Positions 53,275 to 64,000 of a stretch of DNA of 64,000 bases are shown here, in pieces; the stretch's first letter is position 1, and each line of letters opens with the position of its first letter. A model generated the notes under the pieces. The model saw only the letters and a list, made by a program, of their open reading frames with translations. It searched no databases and was not told where the DNA came from. The stretch covers positions 1 through 64,000 of the forward strand of contig NW_027328680.1 in NCBI RefSeq assembly GCF_047496725.1. The letters are read 5' to 3'. The stretch comes from Anoplolepis gracilipes. Taxonomy: Eukaryota > Arthropoda > Insecta > Hymenoptera > Formicidae. A program made the position numbers and the translations under genes.

Positions 53275-54602
53275 GAAGGCTGTTGGTCCTCGGAAAGACG
53301 GTGATGCGAGCTCGACGGCCGGTACGTTTCCGTCGTCTCCTCGGAGGACGTGAAGGGATCTGGTTTCCCTTCCATGCAGAGGGTGGAGCGGATTTGGAAA
53401 GGGCCTCGGGACGCTCCGTTGACCGAGACCTCTGTTCGGTTTCCCGAATTTCGCGGAGGTGGATTATTCATATTACTATTAGCGTGCGTATTATGAGAGT
53501 TATTGGAATAATTATTATTATTATTGAAATTATTATTATTATTGTTATTGTACTTTTCGCGATACTGTCGTTTACGGCACTCGTGTATGAGGTGTCCGAT
53601 CTTTTGGCAGTACCCGCAAATTTTTCGTTCGTGTGCATTCCCGGGACCGGGCGGCGTATTCGCTACCGCAGTCTGATCGCGTTGGAGAATTTGCGTCACG
53701 GGGGCCGGTGCAGCGTTACTATTGTGATTATTGTTACCGTTCGCGTTTCGAGTGCTCTTGTATCTTATCTCCTCTCTTTCTAGGCGTTTATTAATTGTGA
53801 CCACTTTAGAGCAGGCGTCGGGGAGGCTACTATATCCTTCAGCGCGAAGTTCTATTCTATATTCGCGTGGAAGTCCTTCGTAAAACGCTTCTAACGCGAA
53901 ACCTTCTATTCCGGCAATCTCATTTTCGGATAACGGTCTACCGAGTTGGACTTGATCTCCTTCAATTATGGCCGTTTTCAGATCCTTAACACGCCCGATG
54001 TAGTCAAGTATGTGCTCGTTCGGCTTTTTGTATGCCATGCTTAATTGTCCGCGATAATAGTTCGAGCTTCTAGCGGGACCGAAAGTTCGCCTGAGGCAGT
54101 CGAGAAATTTTTCCACGGTCGGGTGGATTTCATCCTCTACGGCTAAATATGCGTGGTGCGTTAATTTATTTCGTAGCATACGGACAAATAATGCTTCGTC
54201 TACCAACGGTACCGATTCTTTTGCCCTTTTGCATGCCCTAGCGAATTGTAGCACGGGGATGTTATGCCCGTCGTATTTCGGCACCAGTTCGAGAGCGTCG
54301 CGCAGATATGATTTCGGATATCCCATAGGATAATGAGAACCGTCGATTCCGGCGGCTGAGGTCGTGGGCTTGATATCGTTATACGAGGCGTTCGACATGT
54401 TAAACGATGGAGGCGCGTTATTTGTTACGTCCGCTGGGCTCGAGGCCTGCAAACCGGGTAGATTTTTAGCGAACGCGCGCATCATGTTTTCCAACATTTC
54501 AGTTCGGATTTTTAATTCTCTTTCTTTTTCGCGTAGATCTCTAAAAGCTTCCTCATGGTTTTCGCGTTCTATGTTCCCCGAGAGATCATCGGATTGAGCC
54601 AT
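53244..54602 (-). CDS. gag: Gag polyprotein, element C
   Basis: 452 residues from the same strong-context ATG, identical at the Q/L position to A rather than B. The zinc knuckle and Asn-rich tract are intact. With LTRs, primer site and leader also intact, C retains what is needed to be packaged, possibly with enzymes supplied by A- or B-like copies. Confidence 0.92.
   Translation of the reverse strand: MAQSDDLSGNIERENHEEAFRDLREKERELKIRTEMLENMMRAFAKNLPGLQASSPADVTNNAPPSFNMSNASYNDIKPTTSAAGIDGSHYPMGYPKSYLRDALELVPKYDGHNIPVLQFARACKRAKESVPLVDEALFVRMLRNKLTHHAYLAVEDEIHPTVEKFLDCLRRTFGPARSSNYYRGQLSMAYKKPNEHILDYIGRVKDLKTAIIEGDQVQLGRPLSENEIAGIEGFALEAFYEGLPREYRIELRAEGYSSLPDACSKVVTINKRLEREEIRYKSTRNANGNNNHNSNAAPAPVTQILQRDQTAVANTPPGPGNAHERKICGYCQKIGHLIHECRKRQYREKYNNNNNNNFNNNNNYSNNSHNTHANSNMNNPPPRNSGNRTEVSVNGASRGPFQIRSTLCMEGKPDPFTSSEETTETYRPSSSHHRLSEDQQPSCSIQEHSLI
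53439..53445 (-). promoter_or_regulatory. Candidate -1 frameshift heptamer GGGAAAC, element C
   Basis: In the gag frame as in A and B. In C it would lead only into the protease fragment before the deletion break. Confidence 0.55.
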
Positions 54603-55047
54603 ATTTAAAGGTAAGTATTTATTATCGATGGTATAGCAGGACTCGCGGTTGCGAACGATTGTGCGTATATAATTTCTTTTTGTTGCGGGTATGCGAAAGC
54701 GGAATCGCGTACAATCACCAGTTATCACGATTATGAACAGGTAATTATCACCTAAGAGGTTAGTGGTTAAATTAGTTTGGATACATATAACATGGATACA
54801 TATATTTTACGAAGAATTTTGAAGTAGTATTAAGGTATAAGGATTGATGGACAACGACCGATTTATTTATTTATTGAGGTTTGAAAAGACTTTAATTGTA
54901 ACTTTACTTTTAATTTCCTTCGAGACTAGTAAAAGAAATAATTCGCGATGATGATTTTAAGAAAGAAAGATTTTCTTGAGAAAATGTACTCGTTTTCGAT
55001 AACGAAGAATAGTAACTTTTATTTTTGCACTGATTTTTAGCGGTAAC
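54603..55047 (-). other. Untranslated leader of element C
   Basis: 445 bp between the gag ATG and the primer binding site, AT-rich, matching the B leader with no gene. Confidence 0.75.
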
Positions 55048-55065
55048 ATCCCACCGCTGTCACCA
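55048..55065 (-). other. Primer binding site, element C (single copy)
   Basis: The minus strand reads TGGTGACAGCGGTGGGAT two bases after the 5' LTR end, complementary to a Leu-type tRNA 3' end. Only one copy lies outside the LTR, against three in B. Confidence 0.82.
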
Positions 55066-55155
55066 GTTGTTACGTCCCGCCGCTGTCACCAGTTGTTACA
55101 TCCTCTGCGTTCGCGAGCGAGGTGCGGTTACGATGGTTGGTGTACGCGGATCGCG

Positions 55156-55168
55156 GTGGCCGAGCGGT
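55156..55168 (-). other. tRNA-Leu D-arm-complementary segment, element C
   Basis: The + strand reads GTGGCCGAGCGGT; the C transcript carries its complement about 90 nt upstream of the primer site. Confidence 0.43.
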
Positions 55169-55364
55169 AAACCTGTCACGATCAGCGTAGCGGTGCACCG
55201 GAAACTAGAGGTCGGGACGTAATAGATAATAGGGAGGATGTGAAGTGAGTAGACAATGAATGCAGATTGTTTACGTATACTGATTTTTATGTATTTATCA
55301 TTATTTTATAATAAACATATATGTACAGTTATATTATATTTTTCAAGACGATTAGACAATTAAA

Positions 55365-55781
55365 TCACGGACGGTTATCAGGAGGCGAATTGATAGGTGC
55401 TTCAGCGGACGACAGGATGCATACTCGCCCGAAGAAAGCCTGGGAGGAAATGATCCTCGGTTGCGTAATCCCGAAGTCTATCAACGGCGGGGGCACGGGC
55501 CACGGACGGTATTCGATAGGCGGTAAGGGCCTATGTGAGGAAGCGACGACCCCGCTACTGGATGCCGGTGGAGTGACGGCGTCGTGTAGCTGATCAGGGG
55601 TTGATGACTCCGATGTATGGGTTCCCGGTGGAGGGTAAGTGAAATACCCGACGGATGCTGGGCTCTGACTACCTGGTGGCGACGCAGCTGTTCGGACCGT
55701 CAGGTAGGAGCCGCCTTGGTATAGTGACCGGATGAGGCGCTTCAATTGGTGAGCACGCCCTGCTCGACGTGACCGACCCAT
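55365..55781 (-). CDS. LTR-encoded 138-residue protein, copy in C 5' LTR
   Basis: Same sequence as the C 3' LTR copy, including the silent GAC/GAT change. In this position it lies in the leader of the C genomic RNA. Confidence 0.57.
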   Translation of the reverse strand: MGRSRRAGRAHQLKRLIRSLYQGGSYLTVRTAASPPGSQSPASVGYFTYPPPGTHTSESSTPDQLHDAVTPPASSSGVVASSHRPLPPIEYRPWPVPPPLIDFGITQPRIISSQAFFGRVCILSSAEAPINSPPDNRP

Positions 55782-56040
55782 GACGCAGCTAAGAAGGTAA
55801 GCGAAATCATAATCGACGCCATAGTTGAATACGCGGAGGGGGATAGACTGGGGTTAGTAATAGTAACGCGAGTGATGAAAAGAAAAAAAAAACATACGCG
55901 TTAAAGTAAATTGGTAAACGAGTTGACTTGACCTTATCTGACGGGTTGCGGGGACAGGGTGAGCCTTAATGAGTTTACTTTAATTTAATATTTATTCTAT
56001 ATTTTAGATCAAGAAGAGCGATCGGAGGAATTGTGAGAGA

Positions 56041-56332
56041 CGCCCTGACAGAGGCGCGGTTCGTGGACTGAGAGGAGGCAGATCGCCCTGACAGAGGCGC
56101 GCTGCACGCTAGGAGGCGGAATGCCCTGAAAGAGGCGCTCCTCGGAGAAGAGAGTCGTTCGCCCTGAGAGAGGCGTGCGACCTAGAGAGGGGTAGTCCGG
56201 CTCTGAAGGAGGCGCACTACGAAGGATGAAGGCAGAGCCGCCCTGAATGAGGCGCACTGCTAGAAGGGACGTAGAATCGCCCTGAGAGAGGCACACTACG
56301 TAGGAAGGATGTAGGTCGCCCTGGAGGAGGCG
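56041..56332 (-). repeat. Hairpin-repeat array of C 5' LTR
   Basis: Eight units, matching the C 3' LTR array. Confidence 0.75.
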
Positions 56333-57681
56333 CCCTACGGTGTAGGTAAGAATGGTTATCGCTCTCTGTCTAATGACATTCCCTATGAAGACGTCCGAAT
56401 AAAATATTAATCTCTTCGATTATAAGTTACAGATATCTGAGGCTCTGGGTATGTCAAGGCGGACGTCGCGGACCTTGCCACTGGTGAGCGGATAAGGGAA
56501 AAGAAAAGAAAAAAAAAAGAAAGAAAGAAAAGAGAAAAAAAAAAATATATATAGGAAGAAGCTATAGGGAATACAAGAACGCCCTGGAGGAGGCGCGCGT
56601 CGCCGCAGGATGAAAGAGAGAGCCCGAAGTAGGCTTGAAGGAAGGATGACCTCGTCAGATAAGTAGCACTAATTTGCCCGATAATTTCAATATTAAAATT
56701 AGAATAGAAAGCTTGTCTTTATATTTACAGGTATAGACGCGAGAGGTTAACGGCGAGAAGAATTGACACCGAAAAGATGACCGACGCCCGGAATGGACAG
56801 GGGCCGCGAACTGACACAAGTATGTATATTTCGAGTAATTACACGTAAACAATATGATTAATGATTACACGAATATATCTTAATAATTACGACAACGTAC
56901 TCACTTCACTAAATTGTTATGTGTTACAGGAACCACTGGGAAGCACACTGTAACGCGGGTGTACACAAGAATGTGGATCTACAATATTAGTATTACAACA
57001 TTAGTTAATAGAACTTTCCTTCGACTATGATTTCACGCACAGACTGGTTTCGGACGCGTAAACGATATTATAGATAGGCGGCATTAACAATTGCATGGAG
57101 AGGAAAAGATAATACGCTTATATTGTTGATAGAAGTAATTCACTGCAAACGAAAATTTAGATAAAATATCTTTAAAAGTGATAGATAGAATTCGATATGT
57201 ATTGTGAGCGCCGTGGAAATCGATAAAGAGAAAGGAAATATAATAGTAACAGTGGATACAAATAATCAAGAATAGATTTATACGACAGTAAACGTAAGAA
57301 CTGAAGGCTAATTAATAGTATTCGCGATATGCTAGTCTCGAAGTCTCTCCGAATTAATGATTTTGTGTGAATAATACCGTAATGAACTAGAAACCACTGA
57401 TTCGAAGATATAATATTAATTACACTGCGCGAAAACTTGCGAGAGCGTATGTATGATTGAATGTTATAAGGATAACCGATTATTAAATCGTATAAATGAC
57501 TGTCTGTACGTACAATGAATTTACTGGGTACTGTATGAATCGAGTATTGACTGCTGATCGAATACTGATTATGCGAAAACTGAATGGTCGGAACGAACCG
57601 TACAACAGATTTTACTGTCGGGCGAAAGCCGAATACTAAATATGATCTGAACTGTCTAATGATCTGAACTGTCTAGGCGAG

Positions 57682-57899
57682 AACTGAATACTCTGATTTT
57701 TGAGCACACGGTGCTCCCGTTTATATACCCGTGGTCGCTGAGGGCTCCCACCTTCTGAATTATAGCGCGCGCAACGTGGTCCGATCCTGGTCATGCTTGT
57801 TTGTCACGGGTATCACGCGCCGGGCAATAGTAAGCTATCACGGTGTTTGTCCGAAATTTTCACGTGATCCGGCGGTTCCTGAATGTTCTAGAACCTTCG
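57682..57899 (-). promoter_or_regulatory. Heat-shock element and TATA/Inr promoter of element C
   Basis: Five perfect pentamers at 57875-57899 and TATA box at 57720-57727, reading leftward into C. Confidence 0.8.
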
Positions 57900-60800
57900 G
57901 GACTAGCATTATAATGTAATATCTATATCGTTATTTCTAGATATATCGCAATTATTACTAGCGTTACGATAACTTATCTGATTAATTACTTATCGCCGCA
58001 TTGTATTATAGCGTTGTACTTAAATAATTGTAGAGATATGAGAGCATTACGCTAATTAACTTATTAATTAACAATTATCTATGATGTCGCATAATGTTAT
58101 TCGTGGATTACAAGATCTAAATTAGTCTACAGACGTTAAACTCGCTATTATATAACTATATGTATGTATGTATATCATTATAACTAGTAGTAAAGGTTTA
58201 TATATTTATATATATGTAATAATGGTATAAATGCACATGTAATATGCCGTGATATATTTACAATGGATGGATGAGGAGTGTGTAAGTGTGTATAAATGCA
58301 TAAATTTAAGACAAGTTTATATTGTGAGAGGTTGAGTGTGTAATTTAAGTGATACGCTTGGAATATGTATGAATTAGTTATAAGATCCGAAACTATTGCG
58401 TTACCATGTATATGATACATTGATTATGTGTATGTTAATATATGAATATGCCTGTAATAAGTTTATAATAGGTTTATTGAGAGTGCTTTATTTGTGCGTA
58501 CTAATGGGTCACTATGTATATAAATTATTTATAGAGTGTGTGTATTTGCGTGTTACTGGGTGGATAATATGTCTATAATAGTCAGATACTGATTAAACAT
58601 TGTGTAGATGATAAGTTTATAACGCGCGTATTTTTGTATCATCGGGTATATTAAGTGACTATTGTTATATAATTTTATGGTGTGTTTGTTAAGGAGCGTG
58701 TATCTATGTAATTATTTCTGGGTGTTCATTATGCGTTTATACTTGGTTTATGTAGTGTATGATGTGTGTATTATCGTACCACCGTATATATAGGTATGGT
58801 CATTTTGTTTATTATGCATATGTACATTGTAATTATCATTCATCCTCAATAAAATGATAACGAAGTTTTGAGAATATTATCACGTTCAAGTTATTTCAGA
58901 CACCTTGTATAAGTAAGAGTTAATTAAGTAATTGTATATATTGAGTGTGACTATTTAACTTTAGTTATCTTCCAGAGCTTTATTCGTTTTAAACTCTTTA
59001 TGGGATATTTATATTGTTTTCACTATAATATATATATATATATATATGTATTATGAGTGGTTCATTTTAATTATTATTGGTTTTAATTGATTACTTAAAT
59101 ATTGTCTGAGCCTCGAGGAGTTCTTGTCAGGTCATTATAATTTGCCTTTAAAACATCTGTGGATTATGATATCTGCAGCGAGTCGCATATATATATATAT
59201 ATATATATGTATATGTGCATGCACCAAGTTATCTCCATGGTTGATATATGAAATAATTATAAATGATAGCTGACCGGATTTTTATTGGCAAACCAAATTG
59301 GATTCATGGTAAGGAATTATTATGCAGAAGATGGGTTTGATCGAATCTTTTATTATTGTTAAAATTTGGATTTAATGAAATCACTGCGCTGCGGTGGAAT
59401 ATGAGTAAAATTGACAAGTTATTATATTTGGGTGACAGAATCGTTAGACATGTACGTTATTGTGGTATTAATTCGGCTTTGGGATATAAAACTGCATTTA
59501 ATAGTGAAGGCATAATTATATATTGGAGGTGCGGATTAAAATAAATAAATTATTAAAGTTGAAAATGTGAGGTGTTCCTGAAGTAAAATGGGTCTATAAC
59601 AATGTGCGCTTAACTTTTTATGGCGGGGCTGTAGCCCTATAAGTTGCTACCTTTTTTGGTTCCTTATGAGCCAAGGCGCCAGGAAATATTTAATTAAGGT
59701 CACTGGGCGGGTTTTTTATGTGATGTTTAAACCGTTAAAAATTGGGTGCTTTTCGATGTTGCGACAACTTTTGATATATTGAGAAAAGTGATTTAGACTG
59801 TGCATAGGAAGTTGCAATTGCACATACGAGTTACTTGGCTTGCTCAGTTTTAATAATTAATGAAAGTTCATATACAGGGTGTCCCGAAAGTACCGATCGG
59901 AGTTTATTATATGAAGCTTATGGAATTTAACCAAAGGAATCGGTCGGTTGTTAAACACTATTTTATACTAATGTTTGGATAATATGACAATGTTAGTTTA
60001 TATACCGGGTGTCAATTTATTAAGGTGAACATGTATCGGGAGTTGTATTTCCGCTCATTCGCAGTTACGATCTCTTTTCTTGAGTGATTTTAGCTTGTTA
60101 TATAGATTTACTTTATATTTTTGTTATACCGGGTGGTGGTTAATTCTCGATGCGTGTGTCTATGGTGATGTGTACGTGTATGTTTGTGTTTAGTAAGAGT
60201 GATGACGACGAGGTGGAGTGAACATTGGTTTATATTATCGCTATTACTTAATTTACGTTATTCTATTGACGCATACTTAATATTATGTTTCCTTTTTATT
60301 TTTCAGATACTGCAACTAGAGTGACAAAACTAAATGGGTAATTATAATAAAATTAAGATGTTCGACCGACTTGGTGGGTCGTTTCTCTTCTCTTTTTCAG
60401 GTGCTGAGGAGGCGGACCAGAAGGTGATATACCGGGTGGCCGGAAAATAGGTGAGAATTTTCATTGGACAATTAATTAATTATTTTCCTTCATTTTTAGG
60501 TAGGTGATAGGGGAGAACCAGTGATGGGGATAAAACAGGAAAAAAAAAGGAAGAAAAAGAGAAAAAAAAAAAAAGGAAAAGGATGTTTTAGCCGGAAACA
60601 TAATAAAAGGTATTTATCGGCTTAATCTATTTTTGATAATAACTATATATATATATATGTATATATATAAAAAGAAAAGGAAAGTAAAAGAATTTTATAG
60701 GTGCTTAACGCTTACTATGTCTACTTAACAGGTGACGTATGGAGTCAACGGACGGCGACTGGTGTCAAGCGGAGGCGCTGGACGTGACAATATATAAACC

Positions 60801-61095
60801 TTTACTACTAGTTATAATGATATACATACATACATATAGTTATATAATAGCGAGTTTAACGTCTGTAGACTAATTTAGATCTTGTAATCCACGAATAACA
60901 TTATGCGACATCATAGATAATTGTTAATTAATAAGTTAATTAGCGTAATGCTCTCATATCTCTACAATTATTTAAGTACAACGCTATAATACAATGCGGC
61001 GATAAGTAATTAATCAGATAAGTTATCGTAACGCTAGTAATAATTGCGATATATCTAGAAATAACGATATAGATATTACATTATAATGCTAGTCC

Positions 61096-61313
61096 CGAAG
61101 GTTCTAGAACATTCAGGAACCGCCGGATCACGTGAAAATTTCGGACAAACACCGTGATAGCTTACTATTGCCCGGCGCGTGATACCCGTGACAAACAAGC
61201 ATGACCAGGATCGGACCACGTTGCGCGCGCTATAATTCAGAAGGTGGGAGCCCTCAGCGACCACGGGTATATAAACGGGAGCACCGTGTGCTCAAAAATC
61301 AGAGTATTCAGTT
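61096..61313 (+). promoter_or_regulatory. Heat-shock element and TATA/Inr of B 3' LTR
   Basis: Perfect five-pentamer site at 61096-61120 and TATATAAA at 61268-61275. It could drive readthrough transcription into the flanking non-LTR relic. Confidence 0.78.
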
Positions 61314-62658
61314 CTCGCCTAGACAGTTCAGATCATTAGACAGTTCAGATCATATTTAGTATTCGGCTTTCGCCCGACAGTAAAATCTGTTGCACGGTTC
61401 GTTCCGACCATTCAGTTTTCGCATAATCAGTATTCGATCAGCAGTCAATACTCGATTCATACAGTACCCAGTAAATTCATTGTACGTACAGACAGTCATT
61501 TATACGATTTAATAATCGGTTATCCTTATAACATTCAATCATACATACGCTCTCGCAAGTTTTCGCGCAGTGTAATTAATATTATATCTTCGAATCAGTG
61601 GTTTCTAGTTCATTACGGTATTATTCACACAAAATCATTAATTCAGAGAGACTTCGAGACTAGCATATCGCGAATACTATTAATTAGCCTTCAGTTCTTA
61701 CGTTTACTGTCGTATAAATCTATTCTTGATTATTTGTATCTACTGTTACTATTATATTTCCTTTCTCTTTATCGATTTCCACGGCGCTCACAATACATAT
61801 CGAATTCTATCTATCACTTTTAAAGATATTTTATCTAAATTTTCGTTTGCAGTGAATTACTTCTATCAACAATATAAGCGTATTATCTTTTCCTCTCCAT
61901 GCAATTGTTAATGCCGCCTATCTATAATATCGTTTACGCGTCCGAAACCAGTCTGTGCGTGAAATCATAGTCGAAGGAAAGTTCTATTAACTAATGTTGT
62001 AATACTAATATTGTAGATCCACATTCTTGTGTACACCCGCGTTACAGTGTGCTTCCCAGTGGTTCCTGTAACACATAACAATTTAGTGAAGTGAGTACGT
62101 TGTCGTAATTATTAAGATATATTCGTGTAATCATTAATCATATTGTTTACGTGTAATTACTCGAAATATACATACTTGTGTCAGTTCGCGGCCCCTGTCC
62201 ATTCCGGGCGTCGGTCATCTTTTCGGTGTCAATTCTTCTCGCCGTTAACCTCTCGCGTCTATACCTGTAAATATAAAGACAAGCTTTCTATTCTAATTTT
62301 AATATTGAAATTATCGGGCAAATTAGTGCTACTCATCTGACGAGGTCATCCTTCCTTCAAGCCTACTTCGGGCTCTCTCTTTCATCCTGCGGCGACGCGC
62401 GCCTCCTCCAGGGCGTTCTTGTATTCCCTATAGCTTCTTCCTATATATTTTTTTTTTTCTCTTTTCTTTCTTTCTTTTTTTTTTTTTCTTTTCCCTTATC
62501 CGCTCACCAGTGGCAAGGTCCGCGACGTCCGCCTTGACATACCCAGAGCCTCAGATATCTGTAACTTATAATCGAAGAGATTAATATTTTATTCGGACGT
62601 CCTTATAGGGAATGTCATTAGACAGAGAGCGATAACCATTCTTACCTACACCGTAGGG

Positions 62659-62950
62659 CGCCTCCTCCAGGGCGACCTACATCCTTCCTACGTAGTGTGC
62701 CTCTTTCAGGGCGATTCTACGTCCCTTCTAGCAGTGCGCCTCATTCAGGGCGGCTCTGCCTTCATCCTTCGTAGTGCGCCTCCTTCAGAGCCGGACTACC
62801 CCTCTCTAGGTCGCACGCCTCTCTCAGGGCGAACGACTCTCTTCTCCGAGGAGCGCCTCTTTCAGGGCATTCCGCCTCCTAGCGTGCAGCGCGCCTCTGT
62901 CAGGGCGATCTGCCTCCTCTCAGTCCACGAACCGCGCCTCTGTCAGGGCG
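62659..62950 (+). repeat. Hairpin-repeat array of B 3' LTR
   Basis: Eight units as in the B 5' LTR. Confidence 0.75.
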
Positions 62951-63211
62951 TCTCTCACAATTCCTCCGATCGCTCTTCTTGATCTAAAATATAGAATAAA
63001 TATTAAATTAAAGTAAACTCATTAAGGCTCACCCTGTCCCCGCAACCCGTCAGATAAGGTCAAGTCAACTCGTTTACCAATTTACTTTAACGCGTATGTT
63101 TTTTTTTTTCCTTTTCATCACTCGCGTTACTATTACTAACCCCAGTCTATACCCCTCCGCGTATTCAACTATGGCGTCGATTATGATTTCGCTTACCTTC
63201 TTAGCTGCGTC

Positions 63212-63628
63212 ATGGGTCGGTCACGTCGAGCAGGGCGTGCTCACCAATTGAAGCGCCTCATCCGGTCACTATACCAAGGCGGCTCCTACCTGACGGTCCG
63301 AACAGCTGCGTCGCCACCAGGTAGTCAGAGCCCAGCATCCGTCGGGTATTTCACTTACCCTCCACCGGGAACCCATACATCGGAGTCATCAACCCCTGAC
63401 CAGCTACACGACGCCGTCACACCACCGGCATCCAGTAGCGGGGTCGTCGCTTCCTCACATAGGCCCTTACCGCCTATCGAATACCGTCCGTGGCCCGTGC
63501 CCCTGCCGTTGATAGACTTCGGGATTACGCAACCGAGGATCATTTCCTCCCAGGCTTTCTTCGGGCGAGTATGCATCCTGTCGTCCGCTGAAGCACCTAT
63601 CAATTCGCCTCCTGATAACCGTCCGTGA
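63212..63628 (+). CDS. LTR-encoded 138-residue protein, copy in B 3' LTR
   Basis: Intact; carries the same Pro-to-Leu and silent Thr changes as the B 5' LTR copy. It is followed by the AT-rich LTR tail and LTR end. Confidence 0.57.
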   Translation: MGRSRRAGRAHQLKRLIRSLYQGGSYLTVRTAASPPGSQSPASVGYFTYPPPGTHTSESSTPDQLHDAVTPPASSSGVVASSHRPLPPIEYRPWPVPLPLIDFGITQPRIISSQAFFGRVCILSSAEAPINSPPDNRP

Positions 63629-63925
63629 TTTAATTGTCTAATCGTCTTGAAAAATATAATATAACTGTACATATATGTTTATTATAAAATAATGATAAAT
63701 ACATAAAAATCAGTATACGTAAACAATCTGCATTCATTGTCTACTCACTTCACATCCTCCCTATTATCTATTACGTCCCGACCTCTAGTTTCCGGTGCAC
63801 CGCTACGCTGATCGTGACAGGTTTACCGCTCGGCCACCGCGATCCGCGTACACCAACCATCGTAACCGCACCTCGCTCGCGAACGCAGAGGACGTAACAA
63901 CTGGTGACAGCGGCGGGACGTAACA

Positions 63926-64000
63926 GGCCCCTCTCTGACCACTGAAACTCTGTGGAGCGTGGTGGTCGGACGTAAAAGAAAAAGAAAGGTAGGACAGACT
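63926..64000 (+). pseudogene. Non-LTR retrotransposon ORF1 relic, right part
   Basis: After the GGCC duplication the frame reads PSLTTETLWSVVVGRKRKRKV, a basic segment that continues the ORF1 relic interrupted at 19978. It is in the same frame class as the 19081 ORF. It runs off the window end. Confidence 0.6.

Larger units (their letters stand above)
42780..60789 (-). mobile_element. Element C: Gypsy-like retroelement on the minus strand, RT-deleted
   Basis: 18,010 bp flanked by ATAT (42776-42779 and 60790-60793). Both LTRs are 5722 bp and share private variants (for example CTCTCCGAATTAAT on the + strand), so insertion is recent. Gag and env are intact; pol lost about 2.17 kb including RT and RNase H. 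It is inserted in the U3 of B's 3' LTR in opposite orientation. Confidence 0.95.
55068..60789 (-). repeat. 5' LTR of element C (5722 bp)
   Basis: Same length as the C 3' LTR, with the same private variants at every place I compared. It ends with a 26-bp primer-site-like unit inside the LTR. It provides the promoter for C. Confidence 0.94.
19979..63925 (+). mobile_element. Element B: complete Gypsy-like retroelement with two nested insertions in its 3' LTR
   Basis: Flanked by GGCC duplications. Removing the solo LTR (36458-42183), element C (42780-60789) and one copy of each 4-bp duplication restores a 3' LTR of about 5708 bp against 5712 bp for the 5' LTR. Private variants shared by the 5' LTR and the last 3' piece (for example TTGCACGG, TATCTACTG, GCCCCTGCCG, CGTCCTTATAGG) confirm that they belong to one element. 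Gag, pol and env are intact. Confidence 0.93.
60790..63925 (+). repeat. 3' LTR of element B, piece 3 (promoter, leader, LTR end)
   Basis: Starts with the ATAT duplication after element C and runs to GTAACA, then the GGCC duplication. It shares B-specific variants with the 5' LTR; one visible difference is TACTCATCTG against TACTTATCTG. Confidence 0.93.

Overview
The window looks like a repeat-dense (probably heterochromatic or TE-island) stretch of an insect genome. It contains no host gene that I can recognise. Insect origin is inferred from the type of retroelements, the arthropod-type CACCCTGTATA-like motifs and the BEL/Pao and R1-like relics. A hymenopteran is my guess and cannot be proven from the sequence.

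Almost everything belongs to one Gypsy-like (Metaviridae) LTR retroelement with gag, pol and env and extraordinarily long LTRs (about 5.7 kb). Copies present: element A (1-14089, + strand, 5' end outside the window); element B (19979-63925, + strand, 4-bp target duplication GGCC), whose 3' LTR is split by two later insertions; a solo LTR (36458-42183, duplication ATAC); and element C (42780-60789, - strand, duplication ATAT). Between A and B lie a 5'-truncated LTR (14090-17036), a short older LTR fragment (17037-17473), a broken BEL/Pao element (17474-18912) and a broken R1-like non-LTR ORF1 (18913-19978). Element B is inserted in that ORF1, which resumes at 63926.

Elements A and B have intact gag, pol and env. 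Gag and Pol overlap in a -1 relation with in-frame slippery heptamers. Pol carries protease, RT (YMDD), RNase H, an extra domain that I read as TARG1-type macro-like, and a D,D-35-E integrase with a GPY motif. Env follows a strong 3' splice site. Element C has lost RT and RNase H through a roughly 2.2-kb deletion but keeps equal-length LTRs.

The most interesting material is in the LTR. Each LTR carries a perfect five-pentamer heat-shock element upstream of a TATA/Inr promoter, a transcribed array of CGCC...GGCG hairpin repeats, and an ATG-initiated 138-codon ORF. In that ORF all five differences in the oldest copy are synonymous, which argues for an LTR-encoded accessory protein. A tRNA D-arm-complementary stretch near the LTR end is followed by tandem copies of a tRNA-Leu-type primer binding site, one of which has been absorbed into the LTR.
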